Assembly (NCBI RefSeq): GCF_016464385.1
Contig: NZ_JADMLH010000034.1
Location: 1 to 39,808 of the forward strand
DNA from: Nucisporomicrobium flavum
GTDB taxonomy: Bacteria; Actinomycetota; Actinomycetes; Mycobacteriales; Micromonosporaceae
Direction: 5' to 3'
DNA: 39,808 bases
Part shown: positions 1 to 7,724 of the stretch, in pieces
Position numbering within the stretch: the stretch's first letter is position 1
Layout: each line of letters begins with the position of its first letter
Position numbers and translations under genes: made by a program
Notes under the pieces: model-generated
Databases searched by the model: none
Seen by the model: only the letters and a program-made list of their open reading frames with translations
What the model was told of the DNA's origin: nothing

Positions 1-136
1 CCCGGGTGCGTTCGCCGGCGTCGGCGACGTCCTGCGAGGCGCCGTTGAGGCCGACCGCACCCATGAGTGAACCGCCCATCCAGACTGCGGCGCCGACGTC
101 GTGCAGAGTGCGGATCGTGGTGTGACGGTCGTTCAT
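1..136 (-). CDS. N-terminal part of a small actinobacterial protein of unknown function (partial)
   Basis: The reading frame starts at the ATG at 136-134, behind AAGGAG seven bases upstream, and runs off the left edge after 45 codons. The visible start reads MNDRHTTIRTLHDVGAAVWM and continues with a Gly-rich segment (GGSLMGAVGLNGAS). I recall this pattern from conserved actinobacterial proteins of unknown function, but cannot name a domain. It lies 44 bases downstream of the PRC-barrel gene on the same strand, so the two are probably cotranscribed. Gene reality is fairly sure because of the ribosome binding site and codon pattern. The function is unknown. Confidence 0.6.
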   Translation of the reverse strand, partial: MNDRHTTIRTLHDVGAAVWMGGSLMGAVGLNGASQDVADAGERTR

Positions 137-180
137 CTGATGCTCCTTCGTTTGTGGATCGTCGGTGAAGCGGGAGACGA

Positions 181-921
181 TCAGCGCCGTTGCCCGGGGG
201 CGGAGTCGCCGTCGACGTCGATCTGCTCCTTGCGGACCTCGCCGCTCACCGTCTCCTGGTCGGTGACGGTCTTCTTGTTGAGTTTGATTCGCTCGACCGG
301 GACGGTCTCGGTCGTCACGACGGGCCGCTCGGCGCTCAGCGTGAGCTCGTGCTCCTCCTCGCTGATGGCCGGTCCGTCCAGGGCGGCGCCGACGTTGCCT
401 TCGGTGATCGGCTCGCGCTCGATCCGGACCTCCTCGTGGCTGACCGGCACCGTCGCCGACTGCTGCTCGGTGACGACGTACTTGCGCAGCCGCGCGGTGC
501 CGGACTGCTCGGTGCGGGTGCCGGCGACGAGGTGCTCCTCCGAGCGCGTCATGGCAGTGTCCGTGTTCGGGCCGGAGGTGTCCTTGCCGGTGTCGCCGCT
601 GTCCCGGCCGGAGCCGAGACCGTAGTAGGTGTGCAGCTTGTCCGCATCGGCCGGGCTGAGGTCGCGGTCGTCGTCGACCCGCGGGGCGTCCTTGACGCGA
701 GTTTTGTCGAACGGAACCTCGAGCCGGTTGTCGGCCAGGGTCGCCTTCTCCAGCGGCACGAAGGACTCCTTGGTGCCGAGCAGGCCGGTGCGGACGCTGA
801 CCCACTTCGGAGCACCCGTACGGTCGTCGAGGTACACCTGGCCGGCGGAACCGATCTTCGTGCCGTCGGGGGCGTAGACGTCGGCGCCGTTCAGGTATTG
901 CAGGTCGGCCTGGGTAATCAT
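181..921 (-). CDS. PRC-barrel and DUF2382 (YsnF/AvaK-type) stress protein
   Basis: A 246-residue protein. Residues 1-75 resemble a PRC-barrel (LNGADVYAPDGTKIGS, then VPLEKATL), a small beta-barrel found in RNA-processing and photosynthetic proteins. Residues about 150-240 match DUF2382 (KYVVTEQQSATVPVSHEEV, then EREPITEGN), seen in YsnF-like general-stress proteins. The middle is charged and low in complexity. I chose the ATG at 921-919 because GGAAGGA sits just upstream and the PRC-barrel begins right after it; an earlier in-frame start at 984 would add a tail without homology. A candidate SigF-type promoter lies about 195 bases upstream. The molecular role of this family is not established; a cytoplasmic stress role is inferred. 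Confidence 0.85.
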   Translation of the reverse strand: MITQADLQYLNGADVYAPDGTKIGSAGQVYLDDRTGAPKWVSVRTGLLGTKESFVPLEKATLADNRLEVPFDKTRVKDAPRVDDDRDLSPADADKLHTYYGLGSGRDSGDTGKDTSGPNTDTAMTRSEEHLVAGTRTEQSGTARLRKYVVTEQQSATVPVSHEEVRIEREPITEGNVGAALDGPAISEEEHELTLSAERPVVTTETVPVERIKLNKKTVTDQETVSGEVRKEQIDVDGDSAPGQRR

Positions 922-1114
922 GCGTTTCCTTCCGGTGGGCCCGGGGTGCAGCCCGGTGATGGCCGGTCCGTGTGGCCGGTCCATGTGACGTACAGGTGTG
1001 ACCGCGCGGGTCGGCCGGCGAACAAAGGGCGCTCGGCGAACCCGGGTCGAGGTGGAGGAGGTCCGCGGATCCGGCGGGGACTGCCGGTGGCGGAAAGCTC
1101 TGACATCTTTGGGG

Positions 1115-1138
1115 TGCCCTGGGCGGACCTGCGCAAAC
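1115..1138 (-). promoter_or_regulatory. Candidate SigF/SigB-type promoter for the PRC-barrel gene
   Basis: Read on the minus strand, GTTT (1138-1135), 15 bases, then GGGCA (1119-1115). The known SigF/SigB class is GTTT-N13-16-GGGTA, so there is one mismatch in the -10. It lies in the 233-bp gap between the lipid kinase stop and the PRC-barrel start. The rest of that gap shows no gene. Confidence 0.4.
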
Positions 1139-1154
1139 CCCGGTGGTGCAGCCG

Positions 1155-2147
1155 CTATCGCAGGGTGCGGACCTCGTCCGCTTCGCGGCGGACGGCGTCG
1201 GCGTCGTGGGCGAGGTCGGGGTCGGTCGCCGGTTGCGGCACGCAGAGCAGGAGTGCTTTCGGCCGTACGGTGACGAGAAGGTGCGTGCCGGGGTCGATGA
1301 GGTCGCCGTCGAGCTGGCGGGGCTGAGCCCGGTTGCTGCGGATCTCCACGCGGCCGGCGGTGAAGGTCTCCATCCGGGCGACGGTGTCCTTGCGGCGCAG
1401 GACGCCCCAGGCGAGGGCGGCCCAGTGCCGCAGCGTGCGGGGGCTCAGCACGGCGACGTCGAGGAGCCCGTCGTCGGGCTGGGCATCGTTGAGCAGTCGC
1501 ATGCCACCCTGCAGGCGGCCGACGTTGCCGACGATGACGGTGCGGGGGCGGCGGGTGAACGCCGTGTGGTCGTCGAGTTTGATGCTGATCCGCATGGGCC
1601 TGTCGCGTAGGTGTCTGGCGGCTCCGGCGGCGTAGGCGAGCCAGCCGATGTGCTTTTTCGCGGTGGCGTTGGTCGCGTCGAGCATGTGGGCGTCGAAGCC
1701 CATGCCGGCCATCACGGCGAAGCTCTGCTCGCCGACGGCGCCGACGTCGATGCGCCGGCGGCCGCCCTGCAGGACGACCTCGACGGCCGTGGCAACGTCG
1801 TCGGTCAGTCCCAGATTGGCGGCCAGCGGGTTGCCGGTGCCGGCCGGCAGGACCGCCAGCGCGACGTCGGTTCCGGCGAGAGCGGTCACGCAGGCCATCA
1901 CCGTACCGTCACCACCGCAGGCGAACACGAGCTCGGCGCCGTCCGAGACCGCCTGGGCGCACTGACCGGCGCCAGGGTCGTCGGCAGTGGTCTCCAGCCA
2001 CGCCGGCTCAGGCCAGCCGGCGGCCGTCAGCGCGCCGGAGATGGTCCGGCGCAGCTCGTCGAGGTCGGCCACCTTGGTCGGGTTGACGACGACGGCCGTC
2101 TGCAGCACACCGGGTTGCGCCGGCGGGGATGTGATCGGTGCTGACAT
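1155..2147 (-). CDS. YegS/LCB5-type diacylglycerol or lipid kinase
   Basis: A 330-residue protein of the diacylglycerol-kinase catalytic family, which phosphorylates diacylglycerol, sphingoid bases or related lipids with ATP. The N-terminal strand AVVVNPTKV, the nucleotide loop GGDGTVMACVTAL and the following LPAGTGNPLAANLG are the hallmarks of the fold; the length is normal for YegS-like enzymes. The ATG at 2147-2145 is preferred over an earlier in-frame start at 2201, because GAGGA lies upstream and homology begins soon after. A strong hairpin separates it from the membrane-protein gene upstream, so it probably has its own promoter. The substrate cannot be read from the sequence. Confidence 0.88.
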   Translation of the reverse strand: MSAPITSPPAQPGVLQTAVVVNPTKVADLDELRRTISGALTAAGWPEPAWLETTADDPGAGQCAQAVSDGAELVFACGGDGTVMACVTALAGTDVALAVLPAGTGNPLAANLGLTDDVATAVEVVLQGGRRRIDVGAVGEQSFAVMAGMGFDAHMLDATNATAKKHIGWLAYAAGAARHLRDRPMRISIKLDDHTAFTRRPRTVIVGNVGRLQGGMRLLNDAQPDDGLLDVAVLSPRTLRHWAALAWGVLRRKDTVARMETFTAGRVEIRSNRAQPRQLDGDLIDPGTHLLVTVRPKALLLCVPQPATDPDLAHDADAVRREADEVRTLR

Positions 2148-2193
2148 GGCGGGATGTCCTCGTGGTCGGGGAAAGGGGCGGGAAACAGCGGAC

Positions 2194-2222
2194 GCCGCCA
2201 CCCTGGAACTCGGGGTGGCGGC
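2194..2222 (-). terminator. Strong hairpin after the small membrane-protein gene
   Basis: A perfect 10-bp inverted repeat (2194-2203 with 2213-2222) around a 9-base loop lies 14 bases past the stop at 2237. No long T run follows, as is common in high-GC actinomycetes. It probably terminates or attenuates transcription before the lipid kinase. Confidence 0.6.
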
Positions 2223-2236
2223 GCCGGCCGGTGCGA

Positions 2237-2560
2237 TCAGGAGTTGTCGTCGGCGCGGGTGCCGGCCTTGGCCAGTCCGCGGCTGATCATGTAGCCGATG
2301 GTCAGCAGCGTGATGTACAGCCAGGCGCGGTCGGCGCGGAAGTAGTCGGCGCTGCTGCCGTTGTCGCCGTTGCCGTTGCCGTCGGCGACCAGCGAGGCGA
2401 TGAGGATCGCGACCGTGATGACGACGTATGCGATGAACTCGGTGGTCTTGAAGGCGGCCTTGGTCTCGGCCGGGTGGCGGCGCGCAACCCCGTTGGCGGC
2501 GGTCACGTCGTGCCGGGAAGTTCGAGTTTGGGACTGGTCAAGAAATTCTCCAAAAGCCAT
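2237..2560 (-). CDS. Small two-helix membrane protein of unknown function
   Basis: 107 residues. Two hydrophobic segments are visible: about residues 41-59 (FIAYVVITVAILIASLVA) and 80-95 (LYITLLTIGYMISRG). They are separated by a Gly/Asn/Asp-rich loop. The pattern ETKAAF, FRADRAWLY and MISRGLAK is one I recognise from conserved actinobacterial membrane proteins without assigned function. No clear Shine-Dalgarno precedes the ATG at 2560, and a GTG at codon 19 is an alternative start. A GTTT-N15-GGGTA site lies about 110 bases upstream, so SigF control is likely. The role is unknown; a stress-linked envelope protein is an inference. Confidence 0.78.
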   Translation of the reverse strand: MAFGEFLDQSQTRTSRHDVTAANGVARRHPAETKAAFKTTEFIAYVVITVAILIASLVADGNGNGDNGSSADYFRADRAWLYITLLTIGYMISRGLAKAGTRADDNS

Positions 2561-2668
2561 GAAACCGCGACCGGCACATCGTTTGTCGACGGCATGCGGC
2601 TGGCGGAAACAATGGGCCGGATGATCGGCCCGGTCGGCGGCAATTATTTGTCGCTGTCAATTCAGGAG

Positions 2669-2692
2669 TACCCGGAAAGGTGGGGCTCAAAC
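2669..2692 (-). promoter_or_regulatory. Consensus SigF/SigB-type promoter for the small membrane protein
   Basis: On the minus strand, GTTT (2692-2689), 15 bases, then GGGTA (2673-2669), an exact match to the SigF/SigB class. It lies in the otherwise empty 206-bp gap between the STAS gene stop and the membrane-protein start. Confidence 0.6.
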
Positions 2693-2766
2693 GGTGCAGC
2701 AGGACCTGTTCGGCCGAATGGTTCGACGCTCATCGGCCCGTCCTGTGCCATGGGCGGCGGGCCCGG

Positions 2767-3114
2767 TCAGCCCGCGCTCCGGGGCAGCCGCTTCGCACCG
2801 TCCACGACAAGGCCGTCGATGCCGGTCGCCGTCATGACGAACTGGACCTGCGGCGAGGCGTTCCGGATGAGGATCGCCGCGCCGGGAACAGTCGTGCGTG
2901 TGCGGACCAGGAAGTGGCAGAGCGTGGCCCCCGCGAACGTGACTCCGGCGAGGTCGAGGACCACTGCGCGCGGCGCCAGCTCACTCAGGCGGGTGACGGC
3001 CGCGGCGAGGACCGGGTCGGCGTCGATGTCCAGCGCGCCGACAGGACGCATCCAGACGGTACGGTCGTCCCGCGCGACGATGGTGACGACACACTTGCTG
3101 TTCTCCGGCACCAC
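2767..3114 (-). CDS. STAS-domain anti-sigma factor antagonist-like protein
   Basis: 115 residues, one STAS domain. It shows the alternating strand-helix pattern with ALDIDADPVL, then VVLDLAGVTFAG at about residues 52-63. Anti-sigma antagonists of the SpoIIAA/RsbV type bind an anti-sigma kinase and free the sigma factor; the kinase inactivates them by phosphorylating a Ser in a D-S-S-G segment. Here that segment reads AGATLC, so the usual Asp and Ser are missing and a Thr lies nearby. It may be constitutively active, or regulated differently. It begins 32 bases after the sigF stop on the same strand, so the two form an operon, which supports a job in controlling that sigma factor. Confidence 0.8.
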   Translation of the reverse strand: MVPENSKCVVTIVARDDRTVWMRPVGALDIDADPVLAAAVTRLSELAPRAVVLDLAGVTFAGATLCHFLVRTRTTVPGAAILIRNASPQVQFVMTATGIDGLVVDGAKRLPRSAG

Positions 3115-3146
3115 GATGACACCCCTGTTCGGTTGTGGCGGTCGGC

Positions 3147-3944
3147 TCAGCCGTGGTCCGGTGCCAGGGCGCGTCGGAGCCGGAGCAGCGACCGGGTGAG
3201 CAACCGGGAGACGTGCATCTGCGAGATCCCGAGCCGGCCGGCGATCTCGGCCTGCGTGTGATTGCCGTAGAAGCGCAGGATCAGGATCGTCTGGTCCCGC
3301 TCCTCGAGGAGACTCATCGCACGCTCGAGCGAGGCGCGCCCCTCGACCATCTCGTACTCGTGGTCGTTTTCGCCCAGCGTGTCGCCCAGGTCGCGGTAGC
3401 CCTCGTGGCCCACCGGCGTGGACAACGACGTCGCGGTGTAGGCGAGCGCGCCCTCCAGGCCTTCCAGCACCTGCTCCTCGGTGGTGCCGAGGTACGCGGC
3501 GATGTCGGCGACGGTGGGCGACCGGCCCAGCTCGTGAGTCAGCGGGCCCTGTGACGCGTTGATCGCGAGTCGCATCTCCTGGATCCGGCGAGGCACCCGG
3601 ACATCCCAGGAACGGTCACGGAAGTAGCGCCTGATCTCCCCGACGATGGTCGGGATCGCGTAGCCGACGAAGTCGACCTTCCGGTCCGGGTCGAACCTGT
3701 CCACCGCCTTGATGAGTCCCACGGCGGCGGTCTGGATCAGGTCGTCGGTGGGCTGCCCGGGACGGCGGTAGCGCTGCGCGAGCCGGACCGCCAGGGGCAG
3801 CCAGGCCTCGACGGCCCGGTCGCGCAGCGCCGACCGCGCGGGGTGGTCGAGAGGAAGGGAGGACATCGCCGCCAGAACGTCGGACGGCGAGGAGTCGAGC
3901 GGGCAGGAAACGCCGAAAATGGGGCCGCCAGCACCTTCAGGCAT
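3147..3944 (-). CDS. RNA polymerase sigma factor of the SigF/SigB/SigG group
   Basis: A 265-residue group-3 sigma-70 factor for stress or development. Region 2 shows LPLAVRLAQRYRR, DDLIQTAAVGLIKAVDRFD, GYAIPTIVGEIRRYFRD and WDVRVPRRIQE. Region 3 shows LGRSPTVADIAAYLG. Region 4 shows LEERDQTILILRFYGNHTQ and a helix-turn-helix IAGRLGISQMHVSRLL. I chose the ATG at 3944 because GAGGG sits seven bases upstream and the length fits the family; an ATG at 4070 would add a tail without homology. Such sigma factors recognise GTTT-N15-GGGTA-like promoters, several of which occur in this window. The adjacent STAS gene and the distant STAS-HATPase and SpoIIE genes point to partner-switching control. Confidence 0.93.
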   Translation of the reverse strand: MPEGAGGPIFGVSCPLDSSPSDVLAAMSSLPLDHPARSALRDRAVEAWLPLAVRLAQRYRRPGQPTDDLIQTAAVGLIKAVDRFDPDRKVDFVGYAIPTIVGEIRRYFRDRSWDVRVPRRIQEMRLAINASQGPLTHELGRSPTVADIAAYLGTTEEQVLEGLEGALAYTATSLSTPVGHEGYRDLGDTLGENDHEYEMVEGRASLERAMSLLEERDQTILILRFYGNHTQAEIAGRLGISQMHVSRLLTRSLLRLRRALAPDHG

Positions 3945-4066
3945 GAGAGTCCCTCGATCAAAGAGGTCTTCGATGCCGAAGTCTGGGGCAACGGGCTCCC
4001 ACGGAGCCGCGCATGTCTCAGTGTAGACCCGCCGGTGCGCTTTCGAGCGGTCGGCGGCAACACCGG

Positions 4067-4512
4067 TCAACCGGCGTGCTGGACCCCGGCGAGCAGTTCG
4101 GGCGTGTGGCGCTTGTCGTTCGGGTCGGCCGCGGCGGCCAGCGTCGTGTCGGCCGATGCCCGGCTGGCGTTCGGCGGGACCACCAGCAGGTCGAAACGGT
4201 CACGCCCGAAGTCGCTCATGATGGTGATCAGGCCCGCCGGTTGGGAGGTGAACCAGCCCAGACGCACCGCCCGGCCGCCGGCGGTGGCCCGGCGCGGATG
4301 GGGGAGATCCCACTCGCCGGCGTTCAACAGCACGTGGGTGATCGGGCCGCGGAGATCGGCAGGGCATCGACCAGCGCGGGAAGCTCCGCGACCACGTCGG
4401 TGGACCGGGGCCACCACGCTCCGTCGAGGACGGTGGTGCGGGACGGCACCGGGTCCATTCGCAGGCGTACGGCATCGTCCGGTACTCGTGAAGTGCTGGT
4501 CGTGGTCCTCAT
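4067..4512 (-). pseudogene. DUF5994 family gene with a one-base frameshift
   Basis: Two adjacent minus-strand frames together give one DUF5994-like protein of about 150 residues. The first, from the ATG at 4512 behind GGAAGG, gives LDGAWWPRSTDVVAELPALV. The second gives GPITHVLLNAGEWD, VRLGWFTSQPAGL and RFDLLVVPPNASRA. The frame changes at about 4358-4362; one extra base there would restore a continuous LVDAL-x-DLRGPITH reading. Read as deposited, the first frame stops soon after. The family is common in actinobacteria and has no known function. The break is either a real loss-of-function deletion or a sequencing error in GC-rich DNA. Confidence 0.75.
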
Positions 4513-4720
4513 CAGCGGATTGCCTTCCGGTCGGCGACGTCCGCGCCATCAAAAGGGCGGGCGCGGTGCGCTCGTCGGAGGAGACGTCGAGAAGTCGGTG
4601 TCTTTTCACCCTACGTGCGCCCATTTCGGCAGTGCGTATCGTCGGCCGGCCATCGTTGATGACCACGGTGCGCAGAGTCGACGGCGGCGCCTTGGTCATC
4701 CGGGTGGCGCCCGGCAACCG

Positions 4721-4744
4721 GTTTACTGAGTCCGCCCGCGGGTA
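4721..4744 (+). promoter_or_regulatory. Consensus SigF/SigB-type promoter for the desaturase
   Basis: GTTT at 4721-4724 (preceded by G), 15 bases, then GGGTA at 4740-4744, an exact match to the SigF/SigB class. It predicts a leader of about 130 bases before the ATG at 4882. No other gene is seen between 4513 and 4881. Confidence 0.65.
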
Positions 4745-4881
4745 ACCCTTGCAGTACTGCGCCAGCCGCCTCGGGCGGTGACGCGCCGGCCGTCCAGACT
4801 CCGCGGCCTCATCGTCAGTTCACGTTTGCCGGGCTCCGCGCCATCGCCGTACCCGGCAAGCAGGTTTTTAGGAGTCGCGCG

Positions 4882-5907
4882 ATGAGCGCATCGGTAATAC
4901 AGCGGCCGAAGGTCGCCGGCAGTGATTTCGCCGCGCTGAACCGCCAGATCGCCCGGTCCGGGCTGCTGGAACGCAGGCCCGCCTACTACGCCGTACGCAT
5001 GAGTGTCGTCGCAGTGATGCTCGCCGGTGTGTGGGTCGCCTTCGCAGTGATCGGTTCGTCGTGGTGGAGCATCGCGGTGGCCGGGTTGTTGGGGGTGGCG
5101 TTCTCGCAGACGGCCCTGCTGGCCCACGACATCGCCCACCGGCAGGTGTTCCGCACCAAGACGCCCAGCGCCACGGCGGGCCGGATCGCCGCGAACGTCG
5201 CTGTCGGGATGAGTTACGGCTGGTGGATGGATAAGCACACCCGCCATCACAACAACCCCAATCACGACGATCTCGACCCGGACGTTCAGCCCGAGCTGTT
5301 GATCTGGGCCACCGAGTCGGCGTGGGGCCGGCGCGGGATCAAGGGCTTCGTCAACCGTCATCAGGCGGGGCTGTTCTTTCCCTTGCTGACGTTGCTCAGC
5401 ATCGACCTGCGCATCTCCAGTATCAAGGCGCTACGTCGTCCGGGTATGAAGCGCCGCGGCCTCGAAGCGGGTCTGATGGCCGGCCATCTGATCGCCTACG
5501 TGGCCGCGCTGCTGCTGGTGCTGTCCCCGTTGCAGGCACTGGTGTTCTTCCTCGTGCACCACGCGGTGTTCGGCGTCTACCTGGGAATGACCTTCGCCCC
5601 CAACCACAAGGGGATGCCGCACCCGACCGGCGACGAGGACTACCTGCGCAAGCAGGTGGTGACCTCCCGCAACGTCAAGGGTGGCCGGCTGACCGACCTG
5701 GCCCTCGGCGGACTGAACTACCAGATCGAGCACCACCTCTTCCCGGCGATGCCCACCCCGAATCTGCCCAAGGCGCAGCCCATCGTCAGGGAGTACTGCG
5801 AACGAGCCGGAATCCCCTATGTGGAGACGAGCTTGATCGAGTCGTACCGGCAGGCCCTGCAGCATCTGCACGCCGTCGGCGCCCCGCTGCGGGCGATGTC
5901 CCGCTGA
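4882..5907 (+). CDS. Membrane fatty-acid desaturase
   Basis: A 341-residue integral membrane di-iron desaturase. All three histidine boxes are present: HDIAH (82-86), HTRHH (119-123) and QIEHH (281-285), which bind the two irons. Hydrophobic stretches lie near residues 41-80 and 205-240. The enzyme would insert a double bond into an acyl chain of a lipid or acyl-CoA, using oxygen and an electron donor, and so adjust membrane fluidity. No cytochrome b5 domain is fused, so a ferredoxin-type donor is needed. AGGAG lies nine bases upstream of the ATG. An exact SigF-type promoter lies upstream, in line with a stress-induced membrane response. The position of the double bond is not readable. Confidence 0.92.
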   Translation: MSASVIQRPKVAGSDFAALNRQIARSGLLERRPAYYAVRMSVVAVMLAGVWVAFAVIGSSWWSIAVAGLLGVAFSQTALLAHDIAHRQVFRTKTPSATAGRIAANVAVGMSYGWWMDKHTRHHNNPNHDDLDPDVQPELLIWATESAWGRRGIKGFVNRHQAGLFFPLLTLLSIDLRISSIKALRRPGMKRRGLEAGLMAGHLIAYVAALLLVLSPLQALVFFLVHHAVFGVYLGMTFAPNHKGMPHPTGDEDYLRKQVVTSRNVKGGRLTDLALGGLNYQIEHHLFPAMPTPNLPKAQPIVREYCERAGIPYVETSLIESYRQALQHLHAVGAPLRAMSR

Positions 5908-5913
5908 CGTCCT

Positions 5914-5932
5914 TTCCGGCCCACCGCCGGAA
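5914..5932 (+). terminator. Hairpin after the desaturase
   Basis: A perfect 7-bp stem, TTCCGGC (5914-5920) with GCCGGAA (5926-5932), and a 5-base loop, starting 6 bases past the stop. The remaining 160 bases up to the next gene show nothing else. Confidence 0.55.
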
Positions 5933-6094
5933 CACTCATGCTTTGCTCTGCAGTCTGGTGGATCCTGCGGGCCGCCGTCAGAGGGGGGACACTGGTCGGC
6001 CTGCAGGATCGCCTCGCGCATCCGGCTCCCTGCGTTCGTCCTTGGACGAAGGAGTGAGCGGTGCCCGGGGACACCCACTTCGTAGGAGGCTGCC

Positions 6095-6946
6095 ATCACC
6101 GACACCCGACCCAAGAATCCGCGAGCGAACCGGCCGGGACGCCTCGGCCCGGCGGACCGCCGTGCGGCCCTGGCCGCGCCGGGTGAGGCGGACGGATTCG
6201 TCAGCCGGACGGAACTCGCCGGCGGTTCGCGGCTGCACGTCCGCCGGCGGTCGGCCGACCCGGCCGCAACGCCTTGGGTGCTGCTGCACGGTCTCGCGGT
6301 GTCGCACCGCTACCTGATGCCGACCGCACGCCGTTTGGGACCAGGCTCGGTTTACGTGCCAGACCTACCTGGCTTCGGCCTGTCCGGCAAACCGGCGGTC
6401 GTCGCTGATGTCGGTGCGCACGCCGCGACGGTCGCCGCATTGATGGACGCGCTCGGCATCGGCCGCGCCGCCGTGCTCGGGAACTCGTTCGGCGGGCAGG
6501 TCGCCGCCGAGCTGGCCGTGCGCCGCCCGGACCTGGTCGGCGCGCTGATCCTCGTCGGACCGACCACCGACCCGGCCGCCGCCACCGCCTGGGGGCAGAC
6601 CAGGCGGCTGCTGCATGACCTGATTTACGAGGACGTGCGGCAGATTCCCATTCTCGCGAGGGACATCCGGGAAGCCGGAACCCGGCGCATCCGCACCACC
6701 CTCCGCCACGCGGTGGCCGACGACATCTACGGCAAACTGCCGGCGATCCACGTGCCGACCATGCTCCTGCGCGGCAGCCGGGACCCGATCGCACCGCACT
6801 CCTGGCTCGCCCGCATGACCGTGCGTCTGGAAGGGGTGTCGGTGGTGACGGTCGACGGCGCCGCCCACAACGTCGTGACGACGGCCGGCGCCGAGACGGC
6901 CGCCGCGGTCAGAAGTTTCGTCCGGTCCCGGGCGCCGGCGGCCTGA
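6095..6946 (+). CDS. Alpha/beta hydrolase, apparently initiated at an ATC codon
   Basis: A 283-residue alpha/beta-hydrolase-fold protein. It has an oxyanion strand WVLLHGLAVSHRYL, the loop DLPGFGLSG, the nucleophile elbow GNSFGG (Ser131), an acid region LLRGSRDPIAP and a late His in GAAHNV. The substrate is unknown; such enzymes are esterases, lipases or C-C hydrolases. The frame is open from a TAG at 6083, and the only ATG, GTG or TTG before the hydrolase core is a GTG at 6278, which would remove the first strands. A perfect AGGAGG (6084-6089) sits five bases before ATC at 6095, giving (M)TDTRPKNPRANR. I take ATC as the start. A base error turning ATG into ATC is the alternative. Confidence 0.8.
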   Translation: MTDTRPKNPRANRPGRLGPADRRAALAAPGEADGFVSRTELAGGSRLHVRRRSADPAATPWVLLHGLAVSHRYLMPTARRLGPGSVYVPDLPGFGLSGKPAVVADVGAHAATVAALMDALGIGRAAVLGNSFGGQVAAELAVRRPDLVGALILVGPTTDPAAATAWGQTRRLLHDLIYEDVRQIPILARDIREAGTRRIRTTLRHAVADDIYGKLPAIHVPTMLLRGSRDPIAPHSWLARMTVRLEGVSVVTVDGAAHNVVTTAGAETAAAVRSFVRSRAPAA

Positions 6947-6955
6947 GACACCCCG

Positions 6956-6983
6956 CCCGGATCAGCGGCCGCCCAGATCCGGG
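6956..6983. terminator. Hairpin between convergent hydrolase and GAF-ANTAR genes
   Basis: A perfect 8-bp inverted repeat (6956-6963 with 6976-6983) lies between and across the two converging stops, and could serve both strands. There is no T run. Confidence 0.45.
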
Positions 6984-7687
6984 AGAGCCGGCAGGCTGGT
7001 GACGATGGTGCCCGCCACCTCGCCGAGGCGCCGGTTGTTGCGCCGGGCGAAGTCACGGATCAGCGTGAACGCTTCGTCCGGGCTCACCGCGCGGGCTTGG
7101 GCGACGATGCCCTTTGCCTGCTCGATGACGACGCGGCTGTTCAGGGCCCCCTGCAACTGGCCGGTGAGCACTTCGCCGCGGCGGATGGCGCGTTCCTGCA
7201 ACAGGCCGATCACGGCGACGTCGGCGAGCGACTGCACGATCTGGGCGTCCGCGTCGTCCAGTTCGGTGGAGCTGCCGAACACGCCCATCGCGCCGATCAC
7301 CTGCTTGCGCAGCCGCAGCGGGAAGGCGTGCACCGACTCGAAGCCGGCCAGGGCGGCGCGGGGTGCGAACCCGGGCCACTTCTCCGTCGCCGCGGCCAGG
7401 TTGACGTTGGTCACCGGGCGGGCGGTGCGGAAGGCGTCGAGGCAGGGGCCGTCGCCGTACTGCAGCTGGAACAACTCCATCAGCCGGGCACTCTCGTCGG
7501 AGGCGGCCATGAACGTCAACCGATCGCGGTGATCGGCGAGCATCAGCCCGACCTCACCGGTGTCGAACAGGCCGGCCACCCGCCGGGTGAGCATCTGCAG
7601 GAATTCCACCACGTCGAACTCGTCGACGAGTGTGTCGGCGACATCGACGAACAGGGTCGCCAGCCGCTCGGGGGAAACGGTGGTCAC
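6962..7687 (-). CDS. GAF and ANTAR domain protein
   Basis: A 241-residue protein. A GAF sensor domain covers about residues 25-165 (LQYGDGPCLDAFRTARPV, then AFPLRLRKQVIGAMGVF). An ANTAR RNA-binding domain follows at about 175-230 (GQLQGALNSRVVIEQAKGIV, then FARRNNRRLGEVA). ANTAR proteins bind paired hairpins in nascent RNA and prevent termination; the GAF domain senses a ligand or a redox state. The gene lies 37 bases downstream of a second GAF-ANTAR gene on the same strand, so the two are probably cotranscribed. Start: the ATG at 7687, fitting the family length. Confidence 0.88.
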   Translation of the reverse strand: MTTVSPERLATLFVDVADTLVDEFDVVEFLQMLTRRVAGLFDTGEVGLMLADHRDRLTFMAASDESARLMELFQLQYGDGPCLDAFRTARPVTNVNLAAATEKWPGFAPRAALAGFESVHAFPLRLRKQVIGAMGVFGSSTELDDADAQIVQSLADVAVIGLLQERAIRRGEVLTGQLQGALNSRVVIEQAKGIVAQARAVSPDEAFTLIRDFARRNNRRLGEVAGTIVTSLPALPDLGGR

Positions 7688-7724
7688 AGCGGTATACCGC
7701 CCCTTCTGGCGAATACGACTGCGG

